Positions 12,001 to 24,600 of a DNA stretch of 64,000 nt are shown here, in pieces; the stretch's first letter is position 1; each line of letters starts with the position of its first letter. Made by a program: the position numbers and the translations under genes. The stretch is from Zygnema circumcarinatum (lineage: Eukaryota > Streptophyta > Zygnematophyceae > Zygnematales > Zygnemataceae): contig CM074815.1 of NCBI GenBank assembly GCA_037447605.1, positions 1,928,525 to 1,992,524 of the forward strand, in the 5' to 3' direction. The notes beneath the pieces were generated by a model. The model did no database searches, was not told the DNA's origin, and worked only from the letters and a program-made list of their open reading frames with translations.

Positions 12001-13046
12001 TATCTGCAATCATATCCTCCTCTGCTTTTCCCCTCAAGTTCTTCTGAAACAATCTGTGCCTAGTTATTTACATTCTTACAATTCTGCCGACTTGAGTCAT
12101 GGAAATGAGAATCATGAGTGAGATAATAATTAGTCTATATCATACTTCAGTTTATTTTACAAAAAAAAGGGATCAAAGAGAAACAAGTCTGATGATTAGG
12201 TACGTACGCGAAGACGATTAGGAAGAAGACAAGGTATACAAAAAGATGGAACAAGTCCCTGATCAGCTCCAAGTAGAACACGTAGACAGCCTTGTTGTCC
12301 CATTGGCCTTCCATAACGACATCAAGTGCATACAGAAGATACTTCAAGAATGTTGCCACAGTTGAGGAAGCCAAAATCATATACCTGTATCCCAAGGAAA
12401 GAACATCCCCTAGTTCAAAGGACATTCAAGTACTCGGAGTTCAATCAGCAAGTTGCAAAACTTTGCAAGGGGTGAGAAATAAGGTCAATAGAGCGGCTTA
12501 CTCAAATGCAAAGAGAACGAGGACAGATGGACGCTTTTGTTTCAAAATGTGTGACACCGCATGAGTTACTGCGTAGTGCAAAAACATGCAATCGACCGCC
12601 AGAAGTATTCCCATGAACGCCACGATCCGGAAATGTGAAAGACGTGATACTGATGGTGTTGTCTCAATGTACTCAACGCGTTTTTGCGACAACCAGTGAA
12701 AGATTTTGACAAAGAGAAGGGCCGTGAACATTGCGAGGAAGGACATGTTGAACTCGTCGCGGAAAATTGTCATGGCCAAGCAGGTCTCCATGATCTCATG
12801 CCGAGATAACTCGTAGAGACGTTCGACCTCAGCCTCCCTTAGGGTTCCTAAGAATACTGTTTTCACCAGCTGTCCAAACAATACAGTGAGGACAAAGGCC
12901 ATGTTCCCAAGCACCACCACGCTGATCTTGGAAGTTGCAAGGAACAGCATGGCGGGATAGAATTGCTCTCTGGTATAATAGGCATGATAGATTACTCCGA
13001 CCGTTGCCAAAGTGCTCGCCAGAGCATACTTCCCTAACCCTATCAT
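9037..13046 (-). CDS. HRD1: HRD1 (synoviolin-like) ER E3 ubiquitin ligase
   Basis: Seven exons: 13046-12502, 12384-12208, 12003-11854, 11527-11313, 10851-10674, 10177-9700 and 9378-9037, giving 694 residues with consistent phases. The N-terminal half has several hydrophobic membrane spans and family-typical blocks (YPAMLFLATSKISVVVL, LREAEVERLYEL, HWLSQKRVEYIETTPSVS, EGQWDNKAVYVFYLEL). A RING-H2 domain follows: CIICREE, CGHLFHVHC, WLERQQTCPTC. The C-terminal third is a Gln/Pro/Ala-rich tail, as in plant Hrd1A/B. HRD1 ubiquitinates misfolded proteins at the ER membrane during ER-associated degradation. The last intron-exon junction lies in a 79-bp tandem duplication, so two identical acceptors exist. 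Confidence 0.97.
9354..9511 (-). repeat. 79-bp tandem duplication across the last HRD1 splice acceptor
   Basis: Two near-identical copies start at 9354 and 9433, each including the acceptor GCGCAG and the first exon bases ATGATGCAGTTGCAG on the minus strand. The inner copy joins the long C-terminal reading frame. The outer copy, if used, reads nine codons (ATG ATG ... GCT ACC) and then TAA. Confidence 0.9.
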
Positions 13047-14024
13047 CCTCGCTCAGATTCACCAAACGCGCCAGCTGCCGAGGTAATTTACCAGTGCTCG
13101 CGACAATGCAATTGCATATATCCGAATATTGATAGAAATTATCTTTTACTTCAGTTTACTCGCTTCCCTGCCCCTCTGCCCCCTGGATGAGGCTGCTGCA
13201 ATTGCCAGACACCTGCAAGCAGCGATATGCTGCAAAATCTACCAAAAAAAAGATCAAACAAAAAGTGGAAGGATGTTTAAAGGACTAACTGAACTCTCCT
13301 CTTGCTCAGAGCCCTTCTGACAGCAACCTGCAAGCCATGAATATCTGACAACGTTGACGATCCATGGCTGCCCCTCCAAGGAGAAGCAAAAGCAGTTTCC
13401 GCTGGAGCTGATTCTACGCCTGGGTTAGCATCAGGTGGATCCTATCGAACACCCGGATCAATGGTAGACGAGACGTCGAATTCTGTAGACTCTCACCTTG
13501 CATTGGCTGGTCTTCTGAATCCTGGGCGATGACTGGTTGATCTACTTTCCGTTGCGTGAGTTCCACTTCATTGCTTGGTTCAATGCTCGAGGCTCGCGAG
13601 TCAAAGCCCCAAATCTCAAGGCCATTTTTGGAAGGAGACCGAAATGTTTCAGGTTTCTGGTTTGTGGTCGCAACTCGAGCCTGCTACAGCCGTGGGCTTG
13701 TCGAGGTTGCGGCCTGGCTGTAGCCCCGCCCATATCCATTGATTGACCCATTGCTAATGTGCTACAGTGATACAGCCGACACCCAGGTTTGTGGTGTCAA
13801 ACTCGCACCAGTGCCGTCCGTGACTGGTGACTGACTGGCCATCCCTTGGTCAGCCCTCTCTCCCTCCCACTCTCTCTCCCTCCCTCCCTGTTTGACCTAA
13901 CTTGCGCTACGCCTCCCCACGTCTCTCTCTCTCGCTCGCATCTCTCTCTCTCTCTCTCTTCCAGCCTTCCTGCCCCTCCCTCCATCCCTCCCCGGCTCCC
14001 TCCTGCAGGCGTCGGCGCGTCGCC
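13047..14024. promoter_or_regulatory. Spacer between divergent HRD1 and SmD2
   Basis: Only 978 bp separate the two start codons, so this must carry both 5' regions. The SmD2-proximal half (13855-14000) is CT-rich (CTCTCTCTCTC and CCCTCCCTCC runs), a common feature of plant core promoters and 5' leaders. No TATA box is obvious, and no gene is recognised. Confidence 0.55.
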
Positions 14025-15703
14025 ATGAGGTGAGCAACCTGTCACTATCTCCGGAGGGAGAGGAGAAGGCGGGAGAGGGGCGCGTCGCTCGTCACTTTTC
14101 TGACATTAACGTTGAAATTGAAATCTCATTCTGCAGAAATGAGATTAAACTCAGAGCAGAAAATATAGTGATGTTTGGCAGCCAAATGCATTTCTGTGCA
14201 CTAACACCGTCGTTGCATCTATCTTCTCCTTTCTCTCCCGCTGCCTCTCTTCACTTTCTCTTCTTTCACTGTCGTCTGTTACCCTCCGCGTTCATCCTTC
14301 ATCTCTGGCTGTAACGGTGGGAGCTTCGCAGCCGCCCTATGGAGGAAGATACGGTACGCTTAATTAGAAAACTTTGCGCCCTGGGTTTTGAAACTGCAGC
14401 TTTCAGGGTTTTGGCTGACGAAATTGCACGAGTTCTCGCTTACAATTGTTCTTTTTTATACCTTTTTTTGATGAGTTTTTTGATAGAGCTATGCGATTTC
14501 TTTCCTGTACATGGGTGTGGGAGCAGGTGGAGAAGGTGGAGCAGCAAGAGCTGAGCACGGGGCCTTTGTCAGTTCTGACGATGAGTGTTAAGCACAATAC
14601 TCAGGTGAAGTAGACACAGGAGAAGCACAAGTGGGAAGCAGAAAAAGCAGATGCAGAGTTTATAAGGAATTCAGAGACTCGAAGACGTCTGATACTGGTA
14701 GCAGAGTCAGGTGTTGAATGGGACACGTATGCTTGATATAGAAAATCCTTCGAGGGAATTTGAGTTGTAAGCATCATAGTCTGAATTTGAGGGGTTTTCA
14801 GTCCCTCCCTTTGCTCTTCCCTTTTCCCCCTCTCTCTTTTCCTCTTCTCACTTCTTCGTTCGTTTCGCTCCTGAGGAAGAGTGCGTATGACTAGACGGAA
14901 CGAGAGAACATATTTTTGTGAAAGCATTAGAGGCGGGAGAGCTAAATTGCTCTTAAATGTGGTTGGCATTATGACGCTCCTTAGGTTTTTTCCTGAAGTT
15001 AAGTATGCTAAATGTGCATCTTTTTGCAAATCAACTTCCCTAACCCGGTCTCTGGAACCCCTGGCTGAACGGGCTTCATTCATAACCTATTTGGACATTT
15101 TTATGAGCTTATTGTTTCCAAATTGATGTTAAATCTCGTTATGTTGTATCTCCCTTGATTGGATGGTGCAGGTGCTTATCAATTGTCGGAACAATCGAAA
15201 GCTTTTAGGTCGTGTGAAGGCATTCGATCGCCACTGTAACATGGTGCTCGAGAATGTGAAGGAGATGTGGACTGAGGTATAATACTGTGACAGATTCTAT
15301 CCTCAGGAGGTCCTTTAATGCATATGGAGTCCACATGCAGATTCATCTGCAGCTTACGAATGTTTAATGTTTCGTTAGTTGATTCTTATGCTCTAATAAG
15401 TCTAACGGACTGGTTAGGTGAAAAACTTTGTGAATATGATCATCACCGCTAAGGATTTGCAGGTTGCGTTCTTTTGATGTAGCGGTGTTTTTATGAATCT
15501 ACTGCAGGCACTTTTGGTTTTCTGGGTACTTGATCCCCTTCATGTTTGCTCCAATTGAACTTTCCTTTCTCGTCTTGTTCTTGCAGGTTCCTAAGACAGG
15601 AAAGGGAAAGAAGAAGGCAAAGCCGGTGAACAAGGACCGGTTCATTAGCAAGCTGTTTTTGCGAGGAGACTCCGTCATCATCGTCCTCAGAAACCCGAAA
15701 TAA
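14025..15703 (+). CDS. SmD2: Small nuclear ribonucleoprotein Sm D2
   Basis: Five coding exons: 14025-14029, 14332-14353, 14527-14604, 15172-15276 and 15587-15703, giving 108 residues, the same length as the Arabidopsis protein. The first exon supplies only ATG AG and the second only 22 bases; together they give MSRPMEEDT, the typical plant start. The Sm1 and Sm2 motifs are clear ([33 protein letters not shown], then [20 protein letters not shown]). SmD2 is one of seven proteins forming the Sm ring around U1, U2, U4 and U5 snRNA in the spliceosome. Confidence is high because every junction keeps phase and the product aligns from end to end. Confidence 0.97.
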
Positions 15704-16439
15704 GTCCTAAGCAGTAGTCTATCACCTACTATCACTCGGCAGAGGCTCAGAACATGGCGATGTAAGACCATGGTATTTGCCTACAGATCTATAAGGATTC
15801 CATGCTCCCTTGGCTTGCTGGAGAAGGTCGACTGAAGGAAGGCCCATGTACCTTACCAGGTATCCTGTTCTTGTTTGTGTTCATCCTTAGCAAAGGCGCG
15901 TTGCAGAGGAAGGTCCTTGGCATGCTTTCATGGCATTTGGGCAATAGGATGTTCGTAAGGCAACCTCTGTGCTGGAGAGCTTAAGTAGCAGAATGCGCAG
16001 CTTACCATTCAACCCGAAGTCTATTGTAAAGCAGAGCGCCAATGTGCCACCTTTTGGGGTTGAGAGAATGTCTAATGTGAGAGGTCCACGCTCTCCTGCT
16101 TTACGAATTGCAATGGCTACTTCTGTGTGGGCCTTTCAGTTGAGCCATGTCGGTTGGCTTATGCTTACGGTTGGTAGGACCATGCCATGGTATTGATGGG
16201 CCATCTTGCGAACGTGCATAGACACACGATGAATAATTTCTGTTTCGCTTAAAAATGTATAAATATGTAGAAAATAAGCTTAGTTCTCCTGCATGTTTGC
16301 TATACTTCCAAAGCTCAAGGTTAGCATAATCGGCGGTTGAAATGCGAGGCTGGTCATCCTTCTCGGGTAGCCAACGTTTCGCCTTTCAGGTTGACTTGTA
16401 GGTATTGCGATAAAGCGAGCATGGCAGCAATGGCGACCA
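15704..16439. other. 3' region downstream of SmD2
   Basis: Presumed SmD2 3' UTR and spacer. There is AT-rich DNA near 16240-16280 that could serve polyadenylation. I see no gene. Confidence 0.5.
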
Positions 16440-17345
16440 GCTTGGTTGGCAACCAGTCGAATGGTTGCCAACCATTGGCACCCACTGGTTCCGACCCATT
16501 CGAATGCTTGTTTCGATCCGGCGCCAATGGTTGGCAGCCAGTCGAATGGTTGCCAACCATTGGCACCCACTGGTTCCGACCCATTCGAATGCTTGTTTCA
16601 TCCGGCGCCAATGGTTGGCAGCCAGTCGAATAGTTGCCAACCATTGGCACCCACCGGTTCCGACCCATTCGAATGCTTGTTTCGATCCGGCGCCAATGGT
16701 TGGCAGCCAGTCGAATGGTTGCCAGCCATTGGCACCCACCGGTTCCGACCCATTCGAATGCTTGTTTCGATCCGGCGCCAATGGTTGGCAGCCAGTCGAA
16801 TGGTTGCCAGCCATTGGCACCCACCGGTTCCGACCCATTCGAATGCTTGTTTCGATCCGGCGCCAATGGTTGGCAGCCAGTCGCATGGTTGCCAGCCATT
16901 GGCACCCACCGGTTCCGACCCATTCGAATGCTTGTTTCGATCCGGCGCCAATGGTTGGCAGCCAGTCGAATGGTTGCCAACATTGGCAACCACTGGTCCC
17001 GACCCATTCGAATGCTTGTTTCGATCCGGCGCCAATGGTTGGCAGCCAGTCCAATGGTTGGCAGCCAGTCGAATGGTTACCAACCATTGGCACCCACTGG
17101 TTCCGACCCATTCGAATGCTTGTTTCGATCCGTCGCCAATGGTTGGCAACCAATCGAATGGTTGCCAACCATTTGCCAACCATTGGCATCCAACAATTCG
17201 AATTAGTTGTTTCAATCCGGCGCCAATGGTTGGCAACCGGTCAAACGGTTGCCAACCATTGGCATCCACTCGTCCCGAACCATTCGAATAGTTGTTTCGA
17301 TCCAGCGCCAATGGTTGGCAGCCAGTCCAATGGTTGGCCTAATGG
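16440..17345. repeat. 85-bp tandem minisatellite with internal hairpin
   Basis: About ten head-to-tail units whose GTCGAATGG starts fall at 16456, 16541, 16625 and 16710, a spacing of 84-85 bp. The last two or three units are diverged or truncated. Each unit contains GGCGCCAATGGTTGGCA and, about 15 bases later, TGCCAACCATTGGCACC, nearly exact complements that could form a stem of about 16 bp. Because 85 is not a multiple of three, long open frames appear in several frames on both strands. These are by-products of the repeat and I do not call them genes. Confidence 0.92.
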
Positions 17346-18695
17346 TCCGACTTGTGCAAGGCCTCGGGCTTCCCCGAGCCCTCTTCGTACACTCAGCCAC
17401 GTGGCGCCCGCCCAGCCCCCCACGTCCACGTGGCAACCCCTTCGCCCGCCGCCGATCGTCGCCACGACCGCGCCCTGAAGTCCCTATGTTTCCCGTCTGG
17501 TCAAGATCCAGTTAGTCATGACTAAAGAAACACGAACCAATCGTGGAGTGACACGTGGCAATCATTTCGCTCTGATTGGGCCAAAAAAATGAATTGCCGC
17601 ATTGATGGGTTCCCGCTGGAAGCGCCTGCGCGCGACACGTGTCCCTGCAGGAGGAGGGTGAGGCCAGAAGCGGGAGGGAGGCTGCCAGTGGCGCTGAAAG
17701 ACCTGCAGGGGGTGTGGACTGCCAGCTGGCAGCGTGTCGTACTGCCACGTGGTGCTGCGGAGAGGAGGGAGCCATGGCCATGGTGAGAGTGGGGATGAGT
17801 GCTGCAGGATGAGAAGGTATGGCTGCACGTTAAAAGCTTGAAAACTCAAAATTAGGGTTAGAGGGAGAGTGACGTGTCGGGAAGATTTGGGTTCAAGAAG
17901 AGACTAAAGTTGAGGTCAAAGCTAGAGTTTAAGGTTAGAGTTAGGCTGTGGTAAAAGTTAGAGTCACAGTTTGGACTGAGTTTGGATTAGAGAGAAATAT
18001 GGTGTCGTTTTCTTGGGTTTTTTAAATTACTCACTGAAACCGGCAAGAGCGCTTTGAGCTACCTTTCATATGAACATGCTGAAAAGAAAATCAGCCAACT
18101 GTCGTTTGTGCCCTTTGCCACCATCCTCGCCCTCCTCCCTTCCTCCCTCTGCCCCTCTACAGGCCTTTCTCCTATTTCTCCGCTCCTTTCCTTCTTAACG
18201 TCCGTCTGTATCTCTCCTTCTTCTCATAACTCTTTCCCTCTCCTCTCCTTTTCCTTCTCTCCCCCTCGCCTTCTCCCTCTCTCCAACCCGCCCCCTCCTC
18301 CCCCCCCTTCTCTCTCTGCGTCTCTCTATCTCCCTTTCACTCTCGGCCTCCTACTATCACCATTTTCCGTAAGCATGTACCCTTTTGCGTTTCCCTGACA
18401 GTAACAGCTCACAAGAAAAACAGCAACACTCAAGCCTATCTCCACTTGTCAGCAGTGTAGGGCCTACTAGCATCTTTGATCAGGACTTTGAAACAACCAC
18501 TCTAAGCACTCTTCTAAGCACAGCAGTACTGACAAAAACCCGAACGTGAACAACACTCATTTTAGTGCTGTTAAAGGTTCGAGTATGAGAGCTACCCTAT
18601 CTGACATGATCATGATCTTCACATGCACAGCTCTCATTCACGTGCCCATCACATGTAATTTGCGATATTCTCAGGTGACAGGGAACACAAAACGA
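17346..18695. promoter_or_regulatory. Upstream region of the NB-ARC/TPR gene
   Basis: Holds a G-box (CACGTG at 17552-17557) followed by GATTGG at 17574, a module repeated elsewhere in the window. Further on are degenerate GTTAGAG-type short repeats (17840-17990) and a pyrimidine-rich block (18110-18355). A frame open from 18546 has an internal ATG and could be 5' leader or an extra N-terminus. Confidence 0.45.
18110..18355. repeat. Pyrimidine-rich low-complexity block
   Basis: Long CT/CCT-rich stretch on the plus strand, upstream of the NB-ARC/TPR gene. The Ser/Pro/Leu frame through it is compositional and not a gene. Confidence 0.6.
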
Positions 18696-21600
18696 ATGTC
18701 ACGGCAGGGTAACATGGCGATCATCAAGCCCGAAATCGACGAGTCTGATGGAAGCCCACAGGAAAGCTTTTCGGTCAACAGGAAAAGGCCTTTTTGGTGG
18801 TGCAATCTGTTTGAAGCTAAAGATGTAGCAGTTTCAATAGTAACCTTCTGCAAAGGCAAAAACCGACATGATGCCCTTTTGAAGCGATCAAAGACGATCA
18901 AAGAGGACGAGGATCTTGTATTTGCCGTAGCAAGTCAATCGGAGGAGGTCTCTTCTGTCGACGATGAGGAGATTCATGCAGTGCTTTCTCAATTGTTTAG
19001 CGCGGAACGTTTGGCGGATGCTATGACAGCTTCCATTCTAAAGACAATTGAGAAAAAGGGACCGCTTTTATGGGACAGCGTCCACATACTTGTCAAAATC
19101 GTCATGACGAAGGCATTTGGGCCGTTGGATGAGGTCAGATTTCTCCAAGTTTTGCTTCGTGCAGCACTTGTTAGACAGAACAGGATTTGTAGACACTGTC
19201 AGTTCAAATGATCTGTTAGCTGAATCCCCTCTCCACTTTTCCAATGCTTGTATTGGACTAGAAACCCAAGCTATAGCCAAAACTTGAAAGTGTGCATGTG
19301 TGCCTGCGTAAATTCACTCCTTAAAAAAACCATTTTTAATGCGCCTGAACCTTTGACGATACGAGACATACCCTTAGACCTCTAAACCCTTCATCTTTCG
19401 AATCAATAAACGGTGCTAAATCTTGCTCTTAGTGTGTGTCTCATGCGTGAAAAGGAGTTTAGAAGGCAATGGAGACATGCAGACTCTTATAATGGCTCTA
19501 AATTAACTCCCAGAAGATGGGAATCTTCAAATAAACTTCTTCTCCTGCAGGCCAAGGAGGTCGGAGTAGCCTTCGTCTTCCAAGCGTGGGCTGAGCATGC
19601 TCTGTCAGTGAGAGGACCCTTTAAAGGCCCTCTCGGGGGAGCCCTAAGGGCGATGGCTATCCTGCAAGAACCTCTGGAGAGGTTGATGACCATGGAGGAC
19701 CAAGAAGCTTTGCGATCAGAAATAGCAGCATATGTTTCTGAGGTCAGTTTTGTGTGTGTAGACCTCTGAGTGTATGTGAGCCGAAGTTCGTAATGTGTTT
19801 GAGGGGAGTGAGCGAGAGAGAAGGGGGAAGAGGGGGGCGGGGGGGAGGGGGGGGAAGAGTGAATGAGAGGGAAGGGGGAAGGGGGGGGGGGANNNNNNNN
19901 NNGGGGGGGGGGGATGGGAGTGGGGGGGGAGAGTGAATGAGAGGGAAGGGGGAAAGGGGAGGGGGGATGGGAGTGGGGGGGGAGAGTGAATGAGAGGGAA
20001 TGGGGATGGGAGTGGGGGGGGGAGAGAATTAGAGGGAAGGGGTCGTCTTGGGGAAAATTGATGGGAATAGGGGAGGGAGAAGCGTGACAAGTGAGGAGGA
20101 ACCTGGGAGGAGAGTGAGCCACAAGGAGGGAGGAGATGGATGGGGATAAGGAGGGAAAGGGGTAAACCAAGAGAGGAGGGAAGGAGAGGAGGCGAAGGGA
20201 ACAGAAAGTGAGGAAAGTGTCCCTGAGTGGATCACTCTTGTCACATGCAATAGATGTACCCACACGTATATCTTCTCCTCTCTTCTTCTTCTTTTTTGTT
20301 CATAAACACTTGTTTTCTGACTTTTCTCCTCTGTTCCTATGCAGGTTGGCTTGTTTCTGAGAGCCATAACAGAGGGTAAAAATGTATGCCAAGTTCTAGG
20401 ACATGTGCCAAATCATAAAGCACTGAAGGCCTATGAAAGCGGACTTATATTGCATTACACAAAGCTATATTTGAGTGGAGTTCTGAGCGAAGTTAACACT
20501 GCTGGAATGAGCCCTGAAGATCACAGAAAGTGGCTTCCGTTTCTCGAAAACCCACAATTTGAAGGGCAGAGGAGTGTTCTAGATCAACTTGACTTAGGAT
20601 TAAACCAGGAAAGACTTTCGTCGGTAACGGAAGCAGTGATGAAATTTGAACGCGGATTGTTAGGACCCTCATCAGAGGTGAGAAACTTAATCCTCAGAAA
20701 CGTCAAACACCACGTTGTAGTTCGTTGAGCTTAAACAATCATTCAAATGTTAATGCTTTGTGCGATTCTACTCCAAATTGTGATGATTTTCAAGTTTGAA
20801 TGATTTATGGCATTGTCGGATTTGCTATTCAACATGCAGGTGAAAGTTTTAGGGTTGGTGGGTCCTTCCGGAGTGGGCAAAACTCAAGTAGCTTTGGAGT
20901 ATTCGCACCTTACAAGGGAGCACTATGAGGCCGTACTATGGCTTGATGCGGAATCTCTCAACCTTCAGGATCAGTTAGCATCATACAGCGCTGATCTCGG
21001 AGTCGAAGTAAGTCATAAAGCAGCATAGGAAACTGCTCATTGGTCATCGCAAAACGTAGATCAGTTTCCAAAGACCGTCTTACTGATCTTGAATTACTTG
21101 CATAGAGCTCTTCGTTTTATATAGTGAAGCGGTTGAAGGAATGTGGGAGAGAGATTGTGTGCAGGTGGAGGAAGGAGCGACCCTGGATGAGAGAGTAGAG
21201 CAAGTTCGGAGTGCACTGGAAACCACTGCTAATGCACTTATTATTGTGGACAATGCGCGAAATTCAGAGATCTTAGAACCCCTCCTACCAAAGGTAAGAT
21301 GCTGCAGATTTGGCAACAGTCTCCCTCCTTCTGTTATGGAGATTAGGTCAAGGATAGCACCTTTGCAAACGGACAGAAAGCGATAGATAGAGAGAGTGGA
21401 GGGAGGGGGTATAGAGAGTTGAATGGGAGGAGGAAGGGAGGCGTAATGTTGATGGTGATGATGATTGCAGCTCGGACGATCGCACATCCTCATCACTTCT
21501 GAATTTGACATCGACCGTGTCTCTTTGGCTATCAATATGGAACCTATGTCTCTGGATGATGCATTGGAGGTATGTTTATTCGTGTGCTCTTTCATCATGA

Positions 21601-24600
21601 GAGTTTTTGTTTGAGGAAGTTTCACGTCATCGATAGAAAACCTAGTTTTCAGTTCGTTTACAACCGACACATGCAACTCAGATGATTAACTGCATGCAAC
21701 CTTCTTCATGTCAATTCTCTCCCTCTCACTTCCCCCCCCCTCCCCTCCCTCTCGTGCTTCGCTATCCACTCCTTCCCCTTCTTTGCACTCTCCTTCTCTC
21801 GATCTCCCTGCCTTTCCACGCCACTCCCCATCTCCTTCCCCTCCTCGTATCTTCTCTCCCTTCTCTGTGTATTCTCTCTCCTTTCCCCTTCCCCTCCCGT
21901 CCTTCTCCCCTGCATCGCTTTCATCTCCTCTACCCTTTTCTCTCTCACTCTCTTTCTAACCCTCCCTGTCTCGTCCGTTCCCTCCCTTTCCCCTCCCTCT
22001 CTCCCTCCCTTTGGCAGCTCCTGCAGGATTCTCTCTTCCCTCTCCTTTCTCTCTCCTTCCCCTCTCATATCCCCTCCCCCTCTCCCCCCCCTTCACATGT
22101 CCTGCAAGATCTTCTTCTCCCCCTCCCTGTCTCTTCCTTCCTTCCCCTCTCTCTCACCCCCTCTCTCTCTCTCTTTCCCCCTCCCGCAGACCCTTCAAGC
22201 TGGTTACCGACAGGATGGAGCGGAGGCCCGTGTGCTTGCAGATATAGCCCATGCTTTGGGCTGCCTCCCTTTCTTTCTCGCCATTGCAGGAAGGCAACTT
22301 GTAGAGGTCGGATTGCAGCCCTCTGAGCTTCTCCGTCTCCTGCAAAAGGACATTCCTTCAGAGTCAGAGAGTATACAGGTCGACTGCTCCTTTCAGTCTC
22401 CCTCCAGGTTATCTCCCAACTCTCTAATTCCCACAATGTGAAAGCAATAAGAACGTTCGGCTCATGTAGAGCAGCGGAAAAGTGTTTCAAATGGAGGTCT
22501 GGGATTGAGATGTACATCTTCCTTGTTGCGTTTTTCACCACATTTGCAGCATTATGCAAAGTAGCGTAATGTTGTTCTCAGGTGTAGTTAGTTCCTCCTT
22601 CTACCTATGTCCAGTCAGACAAAGTCATCAAAATCCAGTTTTCGGTTGAAATGTAAAGAAGAGATATATGAGGTTGAAGTGACTGCATGAAGTGACCCAT
22701 AGCAGCATTTCATGGTGGATTGTTTCGATCTCCCCTTTGTTGGAGGGCAGCATTCGAACGCTATTGGAGGAAGCAGTGAGCTCTCTCGCAGACAACAGGA
22801 GGGAGGATGGCCAGCTGGCAAAAGCAATGGTAGAAGTCTGTGGCTGGTTTGGGGCACAGCCCATTCCTCTCCCGATTCTGACAGGGGCTGTCCGTAGATA
22901 TAGGTAAGTGAATTTCCTGTCTCCCTCCCTCTCTTTTTCTCTCTCTTTCTTTCTCTCCCTCCCACTCTCCCATCCACCTCCGAACCTTCCTCCCGGTTGC
23001 CCTGCCTTGTCTCCCATCCCGCCCCCCTCTCCCCCTCCCCCTCCTACTCCTCCCTCTCTTTCTCTCTCCAAGCATCTGATATGACGTTATCCAGACTTGG
23101 CCCTCCTTTCAAATCCTCCAGAACTTTTTCAACACTCCTGCGGGAGGCACTGTAAGACCTAGAGAAATCTTGAAAATCAAACAGACCATATTTAAAAAAA
23201 AAAAAAAAAAAAAATCTTTACAAAACTTAAACCCCAATGTGAAAGTTGTGGTCTAGCAGGGGTCAAGATCCGAACGAATTCGACGACTCAGATCGTGCAG
23301 TTTCCCGCCTTCTAAAAATGGAGCTCGCCCAGCAAGAGCAGGCAGAGGGGTCCATAGTTTTCCATCCCCTCCTTCAAACTTTTTCTCGAAGTCGAGATTT
23401 TGGAGGGGCAGCTGCTGTGGCAGTTTTGAAGACTGTCGCAAATTCTCGATGTTGTGCCGAAACCGCTGACCATTTCGCTGCGATTTGGGAGAGGAAGGAG
23501 GAGTTGGTGAAAACCCATCCAATTGTTTTGGGGAAGGTGTTGGAAGTGGGGTTGAGTTTAGTGAGGTATGGAATCGACAAATGGGATGCTCGTGAAGTAA
23601 CCGATGTATGCGATCAAGTGTTAGAAATGGGTCCGATTATTGGTGAAATCCGACTTCACTTTTGGCAGCTGAAAGCGGAGATTTTGGGACAGAAAGGAGA
23701 GAAGGTAGCTGCTGCCCAGGAAGGTAGAAAATGCTTAAAAGCGATGCATGAAAACTTGGCTTCTGGGCCACTCGGACTCTGTGCTTGGGCTGCAATTCTG
23801 ATTCATGAAGTGGAGGGAAACTTGAAGTCATTAACAGATGCGGTTGATGAATGTGACTTGTTCGAAGAAGAGGCAATGGAGCTCGCAGAGGGTGTGAGAG
23901 AGAGGGACAGCACAAGACCACTTGGAGAGTTTCAAGCAGTAGATGGAGATGGGGTTCTTGTAGTCGCTGCATTGAAATCTATAGGCAAAGTGTATTCCCA
24001 AATTCCTGCTCTAAGTATGCAGGCTTTAGCACACGAGCTCACTGTTCTGAAACTCCAAGAGAGGGTTTTGCCAAAACTGGACTCAGAAATTTCTGAAACT
24101 TGTTGGGGTCTTACTCTGCAGTATGCTGTTCTCGATGATCTATGCTGGCAGCAACAAGTCATATTGGACATTTTCCAACTCCCATGCGGAATTCTGACAA
24201 TAGAAAGCAACCATTTGGGGACAGCACAGATGATTGACAGGTGGCAGGTTGTGAGCACACCCTCTTTGGGAGAGCTTCACTTTGACTTCCGCACGAGAGA
24301 GGAGGCAGGGAGAGTGTATGAGAAAGCGATATCTTCCTTAGTACAGAGTAAAGACCCCTCTTCTCTGACATTAAGGCTTCGCTGTGCTGCATATGCAGCC
24401 ATGGCTGCTCTCACAAAGCGCCCGAAAGATAGGACTTGGAGGAGATCAGCAATAGCAGCAATAACCCAACTGGAAAAAGTGTTGGCTGCTTCAAAGGCTG
24501 CTAATTTGAAGACTTCAGAGACATATCATGTGGGAGTGTGGAAACTTGGTCTGTTATATGAGAGCATGGACCGGCCACTCGAAGCGGAGGAAAGGCTTGC

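Noticed and set aside
16386-17478. Several long overlapping open frames on both strands (up to 337 codons)
   Set aside because: They are produced by the 85-bp repeat, which lacks stops in several frames. The products are mere translations of the repeat in shifted frames.
21682-22326. Plus-strand Ser/Pro/Leu-rich frame of 214 codons
   Set aside because: Compositional frame through a CT-rich intron; its last part overlaps exon 7 of the NB-ARC/TPR gene in another frame.
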